From the NCBI RefSeq assembly GCF_024655565.1, contig NZ_JANKOF010000045.1:1-35903 (forward strand): a stretch of 35,903 nucleotides of DNA, written 5' to 3'. This DNA is from Nitratireductor sp. ZSWI3. Its GTDB lineage: Bacteria > Pseudomonadota > Alphaproteobacteria > Rhizobiales > Rhizobiaceae. Below, one piece after another: positions 1-11,589 of the stretch. The notes beneath the pieces were generated by a model. That model saw nothing but the letters and a program-made list of their open reading frames with translations. It was not told the origin of the DNA and ran no database searches. Position numbers and translations under genes: made by a program. How positions within the stretch are numbered: position 1 is the first letter of the stretch; each line of letters starts with the position of its first letter.

Positions 1-38
1 TGCTTCCTGGCCTGCGGGGCGCGTGCGGGGCGGCTCAC
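1..38 (-). CDS. 5' end of a downstream gene, possibly rsmB-like 16S rRNA methyltransferase (partial)
   Basis: A GTG codon at 36-38 on the minus strand overlaps the htpX stop codon as GTGA, the usual sign of translational coupling. The frame stays open to the window edge and begins with a basic, Pro/Arg-rich stretch ([10 protein letters not shown]). In many rhizobia htpX is followed by the 16S rRNA cytosine-5 methyltransferase gene rsmB, whose N-terminus is similarly basic. Only 12 codons are visible, so both the identity and the existence of the gene are inferences from the overlap and remembered gene order. Confidence 0.35.
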   Translation of the reverse strand, partial: MSRPARAPQARK

Positions 39-1051
39 GACCAGGGGCCTTTCGGCCCTTTGGCGTCACGGCCCCAGCGCTGTTCGCCGGGCTCGCTCTT
101 CGGCCGTTCCTCGCGCGGCCTGGCGGGGCGGGCACCCCACGGGCCTTCCTCCTGCGCGGTCCCGTCGCTGCCCGTGCCGCGCGGGGCAGGGCGGCGGGCA
201 CCGGCATCCATCTCGCGGGCCATCTGCTCCAGCGCGGCGACGCGGTTTGCCGTGTCGGGGTGGGTGGAGAACAGATTGTCCATGCGCTCGCCCGACAGCG
301 GGTTGATGATGAACATATGCGCGGTGGCGGGATTGCGCTCGGCATCCGGGTTGACGATCTGCCTGGCGCGCGCGGCGATCTTCTGCAGCGCCGAGGCGAG
401 CCACAGCGGATTGCCGCAGATCTCGGCGCCGCGCCGGTCGGCGGAATATTCGCGGGTGCGGCTGATCGCCATCTGCACCATCATCGCGGCCAGCGGCGCG
501 ACGATCATGGCGACCAGCACGCCGACGAAGCCGAAGGGATTGTTGTTGTTGCGGCCGCCGCCGAGGAAGAAGGCGAAATTGCCGAGCATGGAGATGGCGC
601 CGGCCAGTGTCGCGGTGATTGTCATGGTCAGCGTGTCGCGATGCTGCACATGGGCAAGCTCGTGCGCCATCACGCCGGCCACCTCCTCGTAGGAGAGGCG
701 CTGCAGGAGCCCGGTGGTGGCGGCGACGGCGGCGTTCTCGGGATTGCGGCCGGTGGCGAAGGCGTTGGGCTGGTCGTTCTGGATCAGGTAGACGCGCGGC
801 ATGGGAAGCCCGGCGCGCTGGGCCAGATCGCGCACGATGGCGTAATATTCGGGCGCGTTGCGCTCGTCCACCTCGACCGCATGGTGCATCCTCAGCACCA
901 TCTTGTCGGCGTTCCAGTAGCTGAAGAAATTCATTCCCGCGGCGATCAGGAAGGCGATCATCATGCCACCGGTGCCGCCGATCAGATAGCCGACGCCCAT
1001 GAACAGGGCCGTCATCAGGGCCAACAGCATGGCGGTGCGTATCGTGTTCAT
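35..1051 (-). CDS. htpX: Membrane zinc metalloprotease HtpX (M48 family)
   Basis: HtpX is a membrane-bound zinc endopeptidase that degrades damaged or misfolded membrane proteins. The 338-residue product has two N-terminal hydrophobic segments (about 7-24 and 28-44), the zinc-binding HELAH motif at 130-134, two further hydrophobic stretches after it, and a downstream TREYSAD segment that supplies the third ligand (Glu). The start chosen is the ATG opening MNTIRTAML; the frame continues 46 codons upstream but only the chosen start gives the standard family N-terminus. The C-terminal ~50 residues are rich in Pro, Arg and Glu and look like a disordered tail. It is divergent from the SdhAF4-type gene, with a 120-bp gap, and overlaps the next minus-strand gene by GTGA. 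Confidence 0.95.
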   Translation of the reverse strand: MNTIRTAMLLALMTALFMGVGYLIGGTGGMMIAFLIAAGMNFFSYWNADKMVLRMHHAVEVDERNAPEYYAIVRDLAQRAGLPMPRVYLIQNDQPNAFATGRNPENAAVAATTGLLQRLSYEEVAGVMAHELAHVQHRDTLTMTITATLAGAISMLGNFAFFLGGGRNNNNPFGFVGVLVAMIVAPLAAMMVQMAISRTREYSADRRGAEICGNPLWLASALQKIAARARQIVNPDAERNPATAHMFIINPLSGERMDNLFSTHPDTANRVAALEQMAREMDAGARRPAPRGTGSDGTAQEEGPWGARPARPREERPKSEPGEQRWGRDAKGPKGPWS

Positions 1052-1171
1052 CGTCGTCTTCAGCTCCACAAACGCCGCGCGCCGGCAACTGCAATCGCGC
1101 GATCGATCGCTTATATGATGGGAAACAGGCTTCGTGTATTCAATATTCCCGTTTTTCAAGAGGAGCTGATC

Positions 1172-1375
1172 GTGGACGACGAAACGCAACGGATGGCGGC
1201 TCCGGCCCGCGAACTCGCGCCGGCGGCCAAGCGCGCCCTGGCGGAAGCCGCCGCGCGGCGCCAGGCCCTGGAGCGCAAGGCCGCCGAGGCGCCGAAGGAA
1301 CTCGGCGGCCGCGGCGGGCAGGACCCGGCCCGCTATGGCGACTGGGAAGTGAAGGGCATCGCGACGGATTTTTGA
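1172..1375 (+). CDS. DUF1674 / SdhAF4-type succinate dehydrogenase assembly factor
   Basis: This 67-residue protein ends in the DUF1674 signature, here [17 protein letters not shown] (residues 45-62), shared with the mitochondrial succinate dehydrogenase assembly factor SDHAF4. Family knowledge suggests it helps protect or assemble the flavinylated SdhA subunit; a role in this organism is inferred. The N-terminal half is a charged, Ala-rich likely helix (residues 14-40). I chose the GTG at 1172 because AGGAG at 1161-1165 lies six bases before it. An in-frame ATG pair farther upstream would add an unlikely hydrophobic extension. It is transcribed away from htpX. Confidence 0.85.
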   Translation: MDDETQRMAAPARELAPAAKRALAEAAARRQALERKAAEAPKELGGRGGQDPARYGDWEVKGIATDF

Positions 1376-1499
1376 GGATATAAGAATCTCATCCTAGTCT
1401 TCGTGCCGCTACTCATCAGACTGCTGTCTGCTCCACCGGCGAAATCCGAAGACGTGGTTTTCCTTGTTTTCGGAGCACTGACCGGCGCATAATAACTTG

Positions 1500-1787
1500 A
1501 TGGGCAGGGGAATCTTCGCAGCCGCCGTTGGGTTGGCGCTGTTGCTATCGATTGTCGCGGAGAGTTGGGCCGAACGGCTTTTGCCGGTTGCGGAGCCAAA
1601 GCTGTATTCTCAGCTTGCCAGAAGCCGTGGGGGTGGCTGCAAGAGCGTCAGCTCCTGTCGCGAAGCGGTGATCATGTGGTGCAACGGTTATAGCCGTGCA
1701 GACGGGGACGGTGACGGGATCCCCTGCGAGAACGTCTGTCCCAACAAAGCGGTCGTAGACAAGATCAGGAAGGAAATCGGCTGCTGA
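1500..1787 (+). CDS. Secreted excalibur calcium-binding-domain protein
   Basis: The 95-residue product has a signal peptide (hydrophobic core about 5-20, likely cleavage after SWA at 22-24). The mature part carries an excalibur-type domain: Cys47, Cys53, Cys61, then the DGDGDG loop at 68-73 followed by IPCENVC with Cys76 and Cys80, and a terminal Cys95. The loop resembles a short EF-hand and the family is thought to bind calcium outside the cytoplasm; the cysteines probably form disulfides. No partner or substrate can be read from the context. The start is the ATG right after an in-frame TTG; no clear Shine-Dalgarno sequence precedes it, so the start is less certain than the gene. Confidence 0.85.
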   Translation: MGRGIFAAAVGLALLLSIVAESWAERLLPVAEPKLYSQLARSRGGGCKSVSSCREAVIMWCNGYSRADGDGDGIPCENVCPNKAVVDKIRKEIGC

Positions 1788-1810
1788 CGGGCGATACCCG
1801 GCACCTACCC

Positions 1811-1842
1811 AAAAAACAAAGGCCGTTCCCGAAGGAACGGCC
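1811..1842 (-). terminator. Strong rho-independent terminator of the acs-side transcript
   Basis: A perfect 9-bp stem, ggccgttcc (1821-1829) against ggaacggcc (1834-1842), closes a 4-nt loop. On the minus strand it is followed by TTTGTTTTTT (1820 down to 1811), a textbook U-run. Read on the plus strand the tail is only CCCGTGTTTT, so it may also weakly stop the excalibur-gene transcript. It lies 85 bp past the stop of the 22-codon ORF and about 230 bp past acs. Confidence 0.9.
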
Positions 1843-1860
1843 CCGTGTTTTCAAGTTCTC

Positions 1861-1916
1861 GCACGGTCCTGGCGCTGGCTCCGCTGTTGATCTGATCCAG
1901 CGAAGCCAGTCCGTGC
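1861..1916 (-). ncRNA. Long hairpin in the RNA between the 22-codon ORF and the terminator
   Basis: Two 12-nt arms (1875-1886 and 1898-1909) pair around an 11-nt loop, and gcacgg (1861-1866) pairs with ccgtgc (1911-1916) outside them. The one irregular pair in the inner stem is a G-U wobble in minus-strand RNA but a C-A mismatch in plus-strand RNA. That favours the minus strand as the functional transcript. The structure sits just before the strong terminator, so the minus-strand RNA from about 2010 to 1811 could be a small structured mRNA or an sRNA. I do not recognise the family. Confidence 0.5.
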
Positions 1917-1926
1917 TTCCTGCGCT

Positions 1927-1995
1927 TCAGCGGAGAGGCTGCTCCCCGCGAAGGCAATCCATCGAGACCACGCTTGAACGGAAATCACTCGACAT
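1927..1995 (-). CDS. Putative 22-residue small protein or leader peptide downstream of acs
   Basis: A 22-codon ATG frame starts at 1995 and reads MSSDFRSSVVSMDCL then a short polar end. It is preceded by AAAGGAGGTG (2010 to 2001), close to a full anti-16S match at a good distance (5-6 nt). The peptide has no hydrophobic segment and one Cys. It is followed by a long hairpin and a strong terminator, so it may be the only ORF of a short transcript, or a tail cistron of acs, 74 nt downstream of the acs stop. No function can be given. The strength of the ribosome binding site is the main reason to think it is translated; conservation was not tested. Confidence 0.55.
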   Translation of the reverse strand: MSSDFRSSVVSMDCLRGEQPLR

Positions 1996-2032
1996 TGGAC
2001 CACCTCCTTTCAGTTCGTTGACGTCGACCGCA

Positions 2033-2056
2033 ATGTGGAGGCTGATGCCTCCACAT
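2033..2056. repeat. Perfect 10-bp inverted repeat between acs and the 22-codon ORF
   Basis: atgtggaggc (2033-2042) and gcctccacat (2047-2056) are exact reverse complements around a TGAT loop. It starts 14 bp after the acs stop and lacks a U-run on either strand, so it is not a standard terminator. It could protect the acs mRNA 3' end, be a processing point, or be an operator for the downstream small unit. Confidence 0.7.
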
Positions 2057-2069
2057 GCAAGGGGTCTTC

Positions 2070-4025
<1,956 letters not shown>

Positions 4026-4053
4026 CTTTCCTCCTCCGGGTAGGCACTTGCCA

Positions 4054-4120
4054 GTGGTCTGACCCGGACCGATGGTACCGATCTGTCCGGAAAAGTCAGC
4101 CCGCAGGCTATTCGATCTGG
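4054..4120 (+). repeat. Structured intergenic repeat, copy A (upstream of acs)
   Basis: This 67-bp segment matches 19186-19251 almost end to end: both start gtggtctgacc, then carry a 12-nt-arm hairpin with GATGGT at its tip, then aagtcagcccgc, then ttcgatctgg. In this copy the arms are 4064-4075 and 4079-4090 and pair at 10 of 12 positions. Relative to the 19.2-kb copy three base pairs differ on both sides while staying paired. It is probably a member of a dispersed palindromic repeat family; I cannot name the family. Confidence 0.75.
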
Positions 4121-4394
4121 CGGGGCGGTGCAGGTCGGCCGACGCCGGGCCCCCAGCGCCCCCAGCCGGCGCGCATTATTACCATTCTGTTGTCGCGAAC
4201 AACATTAGACATTCGGCTGCGGTGAAATGTGACGCGAATTTGCGACACGCCTTTTGTTAGCACTGCCTGAAATACGCTGCTAACATTTTGAAAATGCACA
4301 AGAAATTGATGGCCTTTAAGCAGCTTTCGACTGGACGATCAAGCCCCTCCGTTTCACAATCGTCATATCCGGAAGCGATTCGGAAAGGCGATGC
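4121..4394. promoter_or_regulatory. Divergent acs / usg intergenic region with two operator-like inverted repeats
   Basis: The 274-bp space holds no gene I can support. It becomes AT-richer after 4175 and contains tgttgt-N5-acaaca (4188-4204) and gttagca-N15-tgctaac (4256-4262 and 4278-4284), both perfect arms. Such repeats would suit regulator binding near the divergent acs and usg promoters. Which protein binds is unknown, and no promoter hexamers are clear enough to place. Confidence 0.4.
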
Positions 4395-4667
4395 ATGGCG
4401 CAGACGGGTGAATTGGAGCTGATGCTCAAGGGCTATGGGCTGACGACCGCGGAGTTCCTGTACCACATGCCGGATCATCCGCATCTTTTGCAGAGTTTCA
4501 TCTGGCAGCATTACGACGTCGCGCCGGAATTTCCCGCCCTCTACCGCTTCATCGATTTCTGGAGGGCGAAGCTGGACGGACCGCTGCATTCGGTCAGCTA
4601 CACGCATCGCCGCCTGGTGGCGAGCAGCGAATGGCGCAGCGTGACGGGAGAGCTGGTGCTGCACTGA
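4395..4667 (+). CDS. usg: Usg-like family protein
   Basis: The 90-residue product has the conserved Usg-like sequence: an opening that includes LMLKGYGLTTAEFLYHMPDH, then LLQSFIWQHYDVAPEFPAL, FIDFWR and a C-terminal half with S-Y-T-H-R. The name comes from genes found upstream of asd in other bacteria; here the neighbours are acs and an aldo/keto reductase. No biochemical role is established that I can cite. The ATG opens the standard family N-terminus. A strong terminator follows 23 bp after the stop, so it is probably a single-gene transcript. Confidence 0.85.
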   Translation: MAQTGELELMLKGYGLTTAEFLYHMPDHPHLLQSFIWQHYDVAPEFPALYRFIDFWRAKLDGPLHSVSYTHRRLVASSEWRSVTGELVLH

Positions 4668-4690
4668 TCTTTTCGGGGCGAGTGGCGGCT

Positions 4691-4731
4691 GCCGGGCATG
4701 GGTGGTGAACACCCACGCCCGGCTCTTTTTT
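4691..4731 (+). terminator. Rho-independent terminator after usg
   Basis: gccgggc-a-tgggtg pairs with caccca-c-gcccggc around a 5-nt loop and is followed by CTTTTTTT on the plus strand. The minus strand has no U-run after the stem. The last T touches the stop codon of the convergent aldo/keto reductase gene. Confidence 0.9.
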
Positions 4732-5765
4732 CAGACCGCGGGCGGGTTGAGCCGCGCGAAGGCTTCCTGGCGGCGATAGGGGAAGTAGGGGTAGGGCGCA
4801 TCGACGAGGCTCGCGGCGTCCAGCCTGGCGATCTGCTCGGCCGAAAGCGACCAGCCGACGGCGCCGAGATTCTGCCTCAGCTGCTCCTCGTTGCGCGCGC
4901 CGATGATGACCGAGGCGACCGAGGGTCGCCGGGTGAGCCAGTTGATGGCTATCTGCGGCACGGATTTACCGGTCTCCGCGGCGATCTCGTCCAGCGCATC
5001 GACCACGCGGTAGAGCAATTCGTCGGCAACGGGCGGGCCGAAGCTTGCCGTGTCGTGCAGCCGGCTGCCGGCCGGCAGCTTTTCGCCGCGGCGGACCTTG
5101 CCGGTCAGGCGCCCCCAGCCGAGCGGGCTCCACACCAGCGCGCCGACCCCCTGGTCGAGACCGAGCGGCATCAGCTCCCATTCATAATCGCGGCCGACCA
5201 GCGAGTAATAGACCTGATGCGCCACGTAGCGCTGCCAGCCGTTGCGGTCGGCTGCGGCGAGCGACTTCATGACCTGCCAGCCGGAGAAGTTGGAGACGCC
5301 GGTGTAGCGCAGCTTGCCGGCACGAACGAGATCGTCGAGCGTCGACAGCACCTCCTCGACGGGCGTCGCGGCATCGAAGGCGTGGAGCTGCAGGAGGTCG
5401 ATATAGTCGGTGCCGAGCCGCTTCAGCGATGCTTCGACGGCGCGGATCAGGCGGGCGCGCGAGGAGCCGGCGTCGTTTGGCCCGTCGCCCATCGGCAGCG
5501 TGGTCTTGGTGGAGATCAGGACCGTGTCGCGGCGGCCCTTCACGGCCTCGCCCAGCACGCTCTCCGAGGCGCCGTCGGAATAGACGTCGGCGGTGTCGAA
5601 CAGGTTGAGGCCGGCTTCCAGGCAGATGTCGATCAGGCGGCGGGCCTCGCGGGCATCGGTGTTGCCCCAGGCGCCGAACAGCGGGCCGGTGCCGCCGAAG
5701 GTGCCGGTGCCGAAGCTCAGCACCGGGACGTTGAGGCCCGATGCGCCAAGACGGCGGTATTCCAT
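4731..5765 (-). CDS. Aldo/keto reductase family oxidoreductase
   Basis: This 344-residue protein belongs to the NADPH-dependent aldo/keto reductases with a TIM-barrel fold. The catalytic tetrad is visible: Asp57 and Tyr62 in FDTADVYSDG, Lys87 in LISTKTTLP, and His128 in DLLQLHAFD. The N-terminus MEYRRLGASGLNVP is typical of the YajO/potassium-channel-beta-like branch. AAGGAG lies about 10 bases before the chosen ATG; a longer in-frame extension reads as low-complexity sequence. It lies 55 bp downstream of the MFS exporter on the same strand, so the two are probably co-transcribed and controlled by the divergent LysR gene. The natural substrate cannot be told. Confidence 0.9.
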   Translation of the reverse strand: MEYRRLGASGLNVPVLSFGTGTFGGTGPLFGAWGNTDAREARRLIDICLEAGLNLFDTADVYSDGASESVLGEAVKGRRDTVLISTKTTLPMGDGPNDAGSSRARLIRAVEASLKRLGTDYIDLLQLHAFDAATPVEEVLSTLDDLVRAGKLRYTGVSNFSGWQVMKSLAAADRNGWQRYVAHQVYYSLVGRDYEWELMPLGLDQGVGALVWSPLGWGRLTGKVRRGEKLPAGSRLHDTASFGPPVADELLYRVVDALDEIAAETGKSVPQIAINWLTRRPSVASVIIGARNEEQLRQNLGAVGWSLSAEQIARLDAASLVDAPYPYFPYRRQEAFARLNPPAV

Positions 5766-5820
5766 GATGGTTCTCCTTGGTTGTTGGGGTGGGGGCGTTG
5801 GGTGGGAGGTTGAAAGTTCG

Positions 5821-7002
5821 TCAGGACCGGTCGGATGCGGTCCGGGGGATCGGAGCGGAGCGGTCGAGCCACTGCGCCAGGAGCGCCACGGCAAGCGCTG
5901 CGAGCGGGACGAAGCCAGCCACCTGGACGACGGCATCGAGGCCCGGCCCGCGATCGATCACCGCGCCGCCAAGCCAGGCGCCGATGGCATTGCCAAGGTT
6001 GAAGGCGGCGATGTTGAAGGAGGAGGCGAGGCCCTGGCCGGCGCCTTCGGCCTTCTCCAGCACCCACATCTGCAGCGGCGGCACGGTGGCGAAGGCAGCC
6101 GCGCCGAACAGGCCGATGGCGACGACGGCGGCGACTTTTTCGTGCATGGCGAAGCTCATTGCGAACAGCATCGCCGACAGGGCGACCAGCGAGCCGAGCA
6201 TCGCCGGCACGAGGCTGCGGTCGGCCAGGCGGCCGCCGACGAGGTTGCCGGCGATGAGACCGCCGCCGAAGACGAGCAGGATCGGCGATACCGCGCTCTC
6301 CGAAAAGCCGGTGATGCGGGTCAGGATCGGCGCGATGTAGGTGAAGGCGGCGAAGACGCCGACCCAGCTCAGGACGGTGGTGAGAAGGCCGAGCAGCACC
6401 TGCGGCCGGCCGAGCACGGCGAGCGCGCCGCCGGTACCCTCTCCCTCTTCCTGCCGGTCGTCGCGCGGCACCAGCAGGGCGATGACGGCAAGGGCGGCGA
6501 CGCCGATCAGGGTGACGGCGAAGAAGGTGGAGCGCCAGCCATAGGCCTGGCCGAGCCAGGTGCCGAAGGGGACGCCGAGGATGTTGGCCACCGTCAGCCC
6601 GGTGAACATGATGGCGATGGCGGAGGCCTTGCGGTCGGGCGCGACGAGGCCGGTGGCCACCACCGAGCCGACGCCGAAGAAGGAGGCATGCGCGAAAGCG
6701 GTCAGCACGCGGGCCGCCATCAGCGTCGCATAGTCGGGCGCCAGCGCACAGGCGAGGTTGCCGAGCGTGAAGACGACCATCAACGCCATGAGCAGGGTCT
6801 TGCGCGACCAGCGGCCGGTCAGCGCGCCGAGGATCGGCGCGCCGGCGACGACGCCGAGCGCATAGCCGGAGATGAGCAGGCCGGCGGCCGAGATCGTCAC
6901 GCCGAGATCGGCGCTGACCTCGAGCAGCAGGCCCATGATGACGAATTCCGTGACGCCGATGCCGAAGGCACCGGCTGTGAGCGCGTAAAGGGCGAGGGGC
7001 AT
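5821..7002 (-). CDS. MFS transporter, DHA1 / AraJ-like drug or sugar exporter
   Basis: The 393-residue product has about 12 hydrophobic segments and the pattern of proton-driven DHA1 exporters. It opens LYALTAGAFGIGVTEFVIMG, has a loop with GRWSRK between segments 2 and 3, and TGLTVANILGVPFGTWLG in segment 5, resembling the antiporter motif C region. The chosen ATG (MPLALYALT) begins at the first membrane segment; the 35-codon upstream extension overlaps the regulator promoter region. It is divergent from a LysR gene with a 129-bp gap and is followed by the aldo/keto reductase. Likely an exporter of a toxic small molecule that the reductase also acts on, but that is inference. Confidence 0.88.
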   Translation of the reverse strand: MPLALYALTAGAFGIGVTEFVIMGLLLEVSADLGVTISAAGLLISGYALGVVAGAPILGALTGRWSRKTLLMALMVVFTLGNLACALAPDYATLMAARVLTAFAHASFFGVGSVVATGLVAPDRKASAIAIMFTGLTVANILGVPFGTWLGQAYGWRSTFFAVTLIGVAALAVIALLVPRDDRQEEGEGTGGALAVLGRPQVLLGLLTTVLSWVGVFAAFTYIAPILTRITGFSESAVSPILLVFGGGLIAGNLVGGRLADRSLVPAMLGSLVALSAMLFAMSFAMHEKVAAVVAIGLFGAAAFATVPPLQMWVLEKAEGAGQGLASSFNIAAFNLGNAIGAWLGGAVIDRGPGLDAVVQVAGFVPLAALAVALLAQWLDRSAPIPRTASDRS

Positions 7003-7131
7003 ATCTGTTCTCTCGGCAATTGGCGATGGCAGGGGCGCGAAGGGTGGACGGCCCTGCTCCGCTAGATGGACGCTCCGCCATTGATGAATTAGAGTGCCGA
7101 AGATCAAAAAACCTTGGATTTGATTTCACAG

Positions 7132-8040
7132 ATGGCACGGATCGACGTGAACCGCTTTGCGGAGATGGAGGTCTTCGTGCGGGTGGTGGAGACACAAGGC
7201 TTCTCCGCTGCCGCGCGCGACCTGAAGATGACGCCCTCGGCGGTCAGCAAGCTGATCGGCCGGCTGGAGGGCCGGCTCGGCACGCGGCTGGTGCGCCGCT
7301 CGACGCGGCGGCTGCAGGTGACGCCGGAAGGCAACGCCTTCTACGAGAGCAGCGTGCGCATCCTGGCCGACATGGCAGCGGCGGAACGCGAGGCGGCGGC
7401 CGGGGCCGCGCCGCGCGGCCGGCTGCGCATCAATTGCAACGTGCCCTTCGGCCAGCACCGGCTGGTTCCGCTGGTGCCCGAGTTCCTGGCGCGGCATCCG
7501 GAGGTCGCGGTCGACCTCGTGCTCACCGACCAGGTGGTCGATCTCATCGAGGAACGCGCCGATCTCGCCATCCGGGCGGGGCCGCTGGCCAATTCCAGCC
7601 TGATCGCCCGCAAGCTCGGCGAGACGCGCATGGCGGTGGTGGCTTCCCCCGGCTATCTGGAGGCGCATGGGCGGCCACGAACGCCGAGCGACCTCGAGCG
7701 CCACAACCTGCTCGGCTTCTGCTTCTCGCGCATCTATGAGGGCTGGCCTTTCAGCGGCCGGGACGGGCAGACAGTCACCGTGCCGCCCACCGGCCGGTCA
7801 CTGATCAGCGACGGCGAGACGATGCGCCTAATGGCGCTCGCCGGTGCCGGCATCGCCCGCCATGCCCGCTGGCATGTGGGACCGGACATCGAGGCGGGCA
7901 GGCTCGTCGCGCTGCTGGAGGACCACAATCCCGGCGACACGGAGGCCGTGCACGCGGTCTATGTGGGCCAGGGCAAGTTCCTGCCGGCGCGGGTCAGGGC
8001 CTTTCTGGATTTTCTGGTGGAGAAGATCGACCTCGGTTGA
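7132..8040 (+). CDS. LysR-family transcriptional regulator
   Basis: A 302-residue LysR-type regulator. The N-terminal winged helix-turn-helix covers about residues 8-67, with the hallmark FSAAARDLKMTPSAVSKLIGRLE and VRRSTRRLQVTPEG. Residues 90-300 form the periplasmic-binding-protein-like effector domain. The ATG at 7132 is preferred over an in-frame TTG 18 bases upstream. It resembles the branch next to quinone reductases, exporters and aldo/keto reductases. Its position, divergent from the MFS gene, suggests it controls the MFS-reductase pair and itself from the shared 129-bp region. The inducer is unknown. It ends in a dispersed repeat shared with the convergent yggS. Confidence 0.93.
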   Translation: MARIDVNRFAEMEVFVRVVETQGFSAAARDLKMTPSAVSKLIGRLEGRLGTRLVRRSTRRLQVTPEGNAFYESSVRILADMAAAEREAAAGAAPRGRLRINCNVPFGQHRLVPLVPEFLARHPEVAVDLVLTDQVVDLIEERADLAIRAGPLANSSLIARKLGETRMAVVASPGYLEAHGRPRTPSDLERHNLLGFCFSRIYEGWPFSGRDGQTVTVPPTGRSLISDGETMRLMALAGAGIARHARWHVGPDIEAGRLVALLEDHNPGDTEAVHAVYVGQGKFLPARVRAFLDFLVEKIDLG

Positions 8041-8073
8041 GACCGGCCCGTGCAGCAGCCGTTGCGGTGCGTT

Positions 8074-8143
8074 TAGACCGGTTCACCGTTTCAAGGAAAC
8101 GGTGTCCCGTTCTATCTCTTTGTTTTTCCGTATAAATGCTCTA
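8074..8143. repeat. Dispersed rhizobial palindromic repeat between LysR and yggS
   Basis: tagaccggttcaccgtttc begins the element; caccgtttc (8084-8092) and gaaacggtg (8096-8104) form a perfect 9-bp stem, followed by tctatctctttgttttt and a trailing aatgctctag. From memory, this arrangement of a hairpin plus the 'ctatctctttgtttt' tail is very common between genes in rhizobial genomes. The trailing ctag supplies the yggS stop codon. It may double as a terminator for either gene. Confidence 0.75.
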
Positions 8144-8803
8144 GCGCGCGCCGAAGATCGCCGATCCGACGCGCACGCTGGTGGCGCCGAAGGCAACCGC
8201 CGTCTCGTAATCGCCCGACATGCCCATGGAGTATCTTTCGACGCCGGCCTCGCGCGCCAGCTTCTCCAGAAGCGCGAAGTGCGGACCCGGATTCTCGTCG
8301 GCCGGGGGGATGCACATCAGGCCTTCGATGGCGAGGCCGTATTCCTCGATGCAATGCCTGACGAAGGCGACGGCCTGGCGCGGGTCGATGCCGGCCTTCT
8401 GCTCCTCAAGCCCGGTATTGACCTGGACATAGAGCCGCGGGGTCCTGCCCTGCTTCTTCATCTCGGCGGCCAGCGCGCGGGCGATCTTCTCGCGATCGAC
8501 CGTCTCGATGACGTCGAACAGCGCCACGGCATCCGCCGCCTTGTTGGACTGAAGCGGGCCGATGAGCCGCAGCTCGAGGTCGGGGAAATCCTTCTTCAGC
8601 GCCGGCCACTTGCCCTGTGCTTCCTGGACGCGGTTTTCGCCGAAGATGCGCTGGCCGGCCTCGATCACCGGGCGGATCGCCTCGGCGTCGAAGGTCTTCG
8701 ACACGGCGACCAGCGTCACCGCGCCCTCGGGACGGCCCGCTGCACGCTCGGCGCCGGCGATCTTTTCCCTCACCGCGCGCAGATTCTCGACGGCCTTGCT
8801 CAT
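8141..8803 (-). CDS. yggS: PLP homeostasis protein, YggS/PROSC family
   Basis: A 220-residue single-domain PLP-binding protein, the family that buffers pyridoxal phosphate and affects amino-acid and cofactor balance without a known catalytic reaction. The cofactor lysine is Lys36 in VAVSKTFDAE. Other family segments are FGENRVQEAQGKWP, LIGPLQSNK, VNTGLEEQKAG, and SMGMSGDYETAVAFGATSVRVGSAIFG at the phosphate site. The start MSKAVENL is preceded by GAGGAAA. It is divergent from leuS with a 121-bp gap, an arrangement I remember from other rhizobia. The stop codon lies in a dispersed repeat. Confidence 0.95.
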   Translation of the reverse strand: MSKAVENLRAVREKIAGAERAAGRPEGAVTLVAVSKTFDAEAIRPVIEAGQRIFGENRVQEAQGKWPALKKDFPDLELRLIGPLQSNKAADAVALFDVIETVDREKIARALAAEMKKQGRTPRLYVQVNTGLEEQKAGIDPRQAVAFVRHCIEEYGLAIEGLMCIPPADENPGPHFALLEKLAREAGVERYSMGMSGDYETAVAFGATSVRVGSAIFGAR

Positions 8804-8924
8804 GATGCTCGCTGTTTCCTCGCTTATGGCCCTGGCACGGCGCTGTAGGAGTTGACGCTTCGGCGAAACCATGGTGAAGGTCCGCCGTCAAAGTTTCCGC
8901 TTCTTATCTTGTGAAAATCCGCCC

Positions 8925-11543
<2,619 letters not shown>

Positions 11544-11589
11544 TTCGCTGCAGGCTCCATCCGATCCGGATTGCAAACAGGGGGTACCC

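Noticed and set aside
1376-1499. Space between the SdhAF4-type gene and the excalibur gene searched for a tRNA or small RNA.
   Set aside because: No cloverleaf, no terminator and no repeated structure seen; it most likely only holds the promoter of the excalibur gene.
4054-4064. gtggtctgacc, which resembles a GntR/FadR-type operator half (TGGTCTGACC).
   Set aside because: It is the edge of a longer repeated element also found at 19186, after amtB, where an operator makes little sense; the repeat explains it better.
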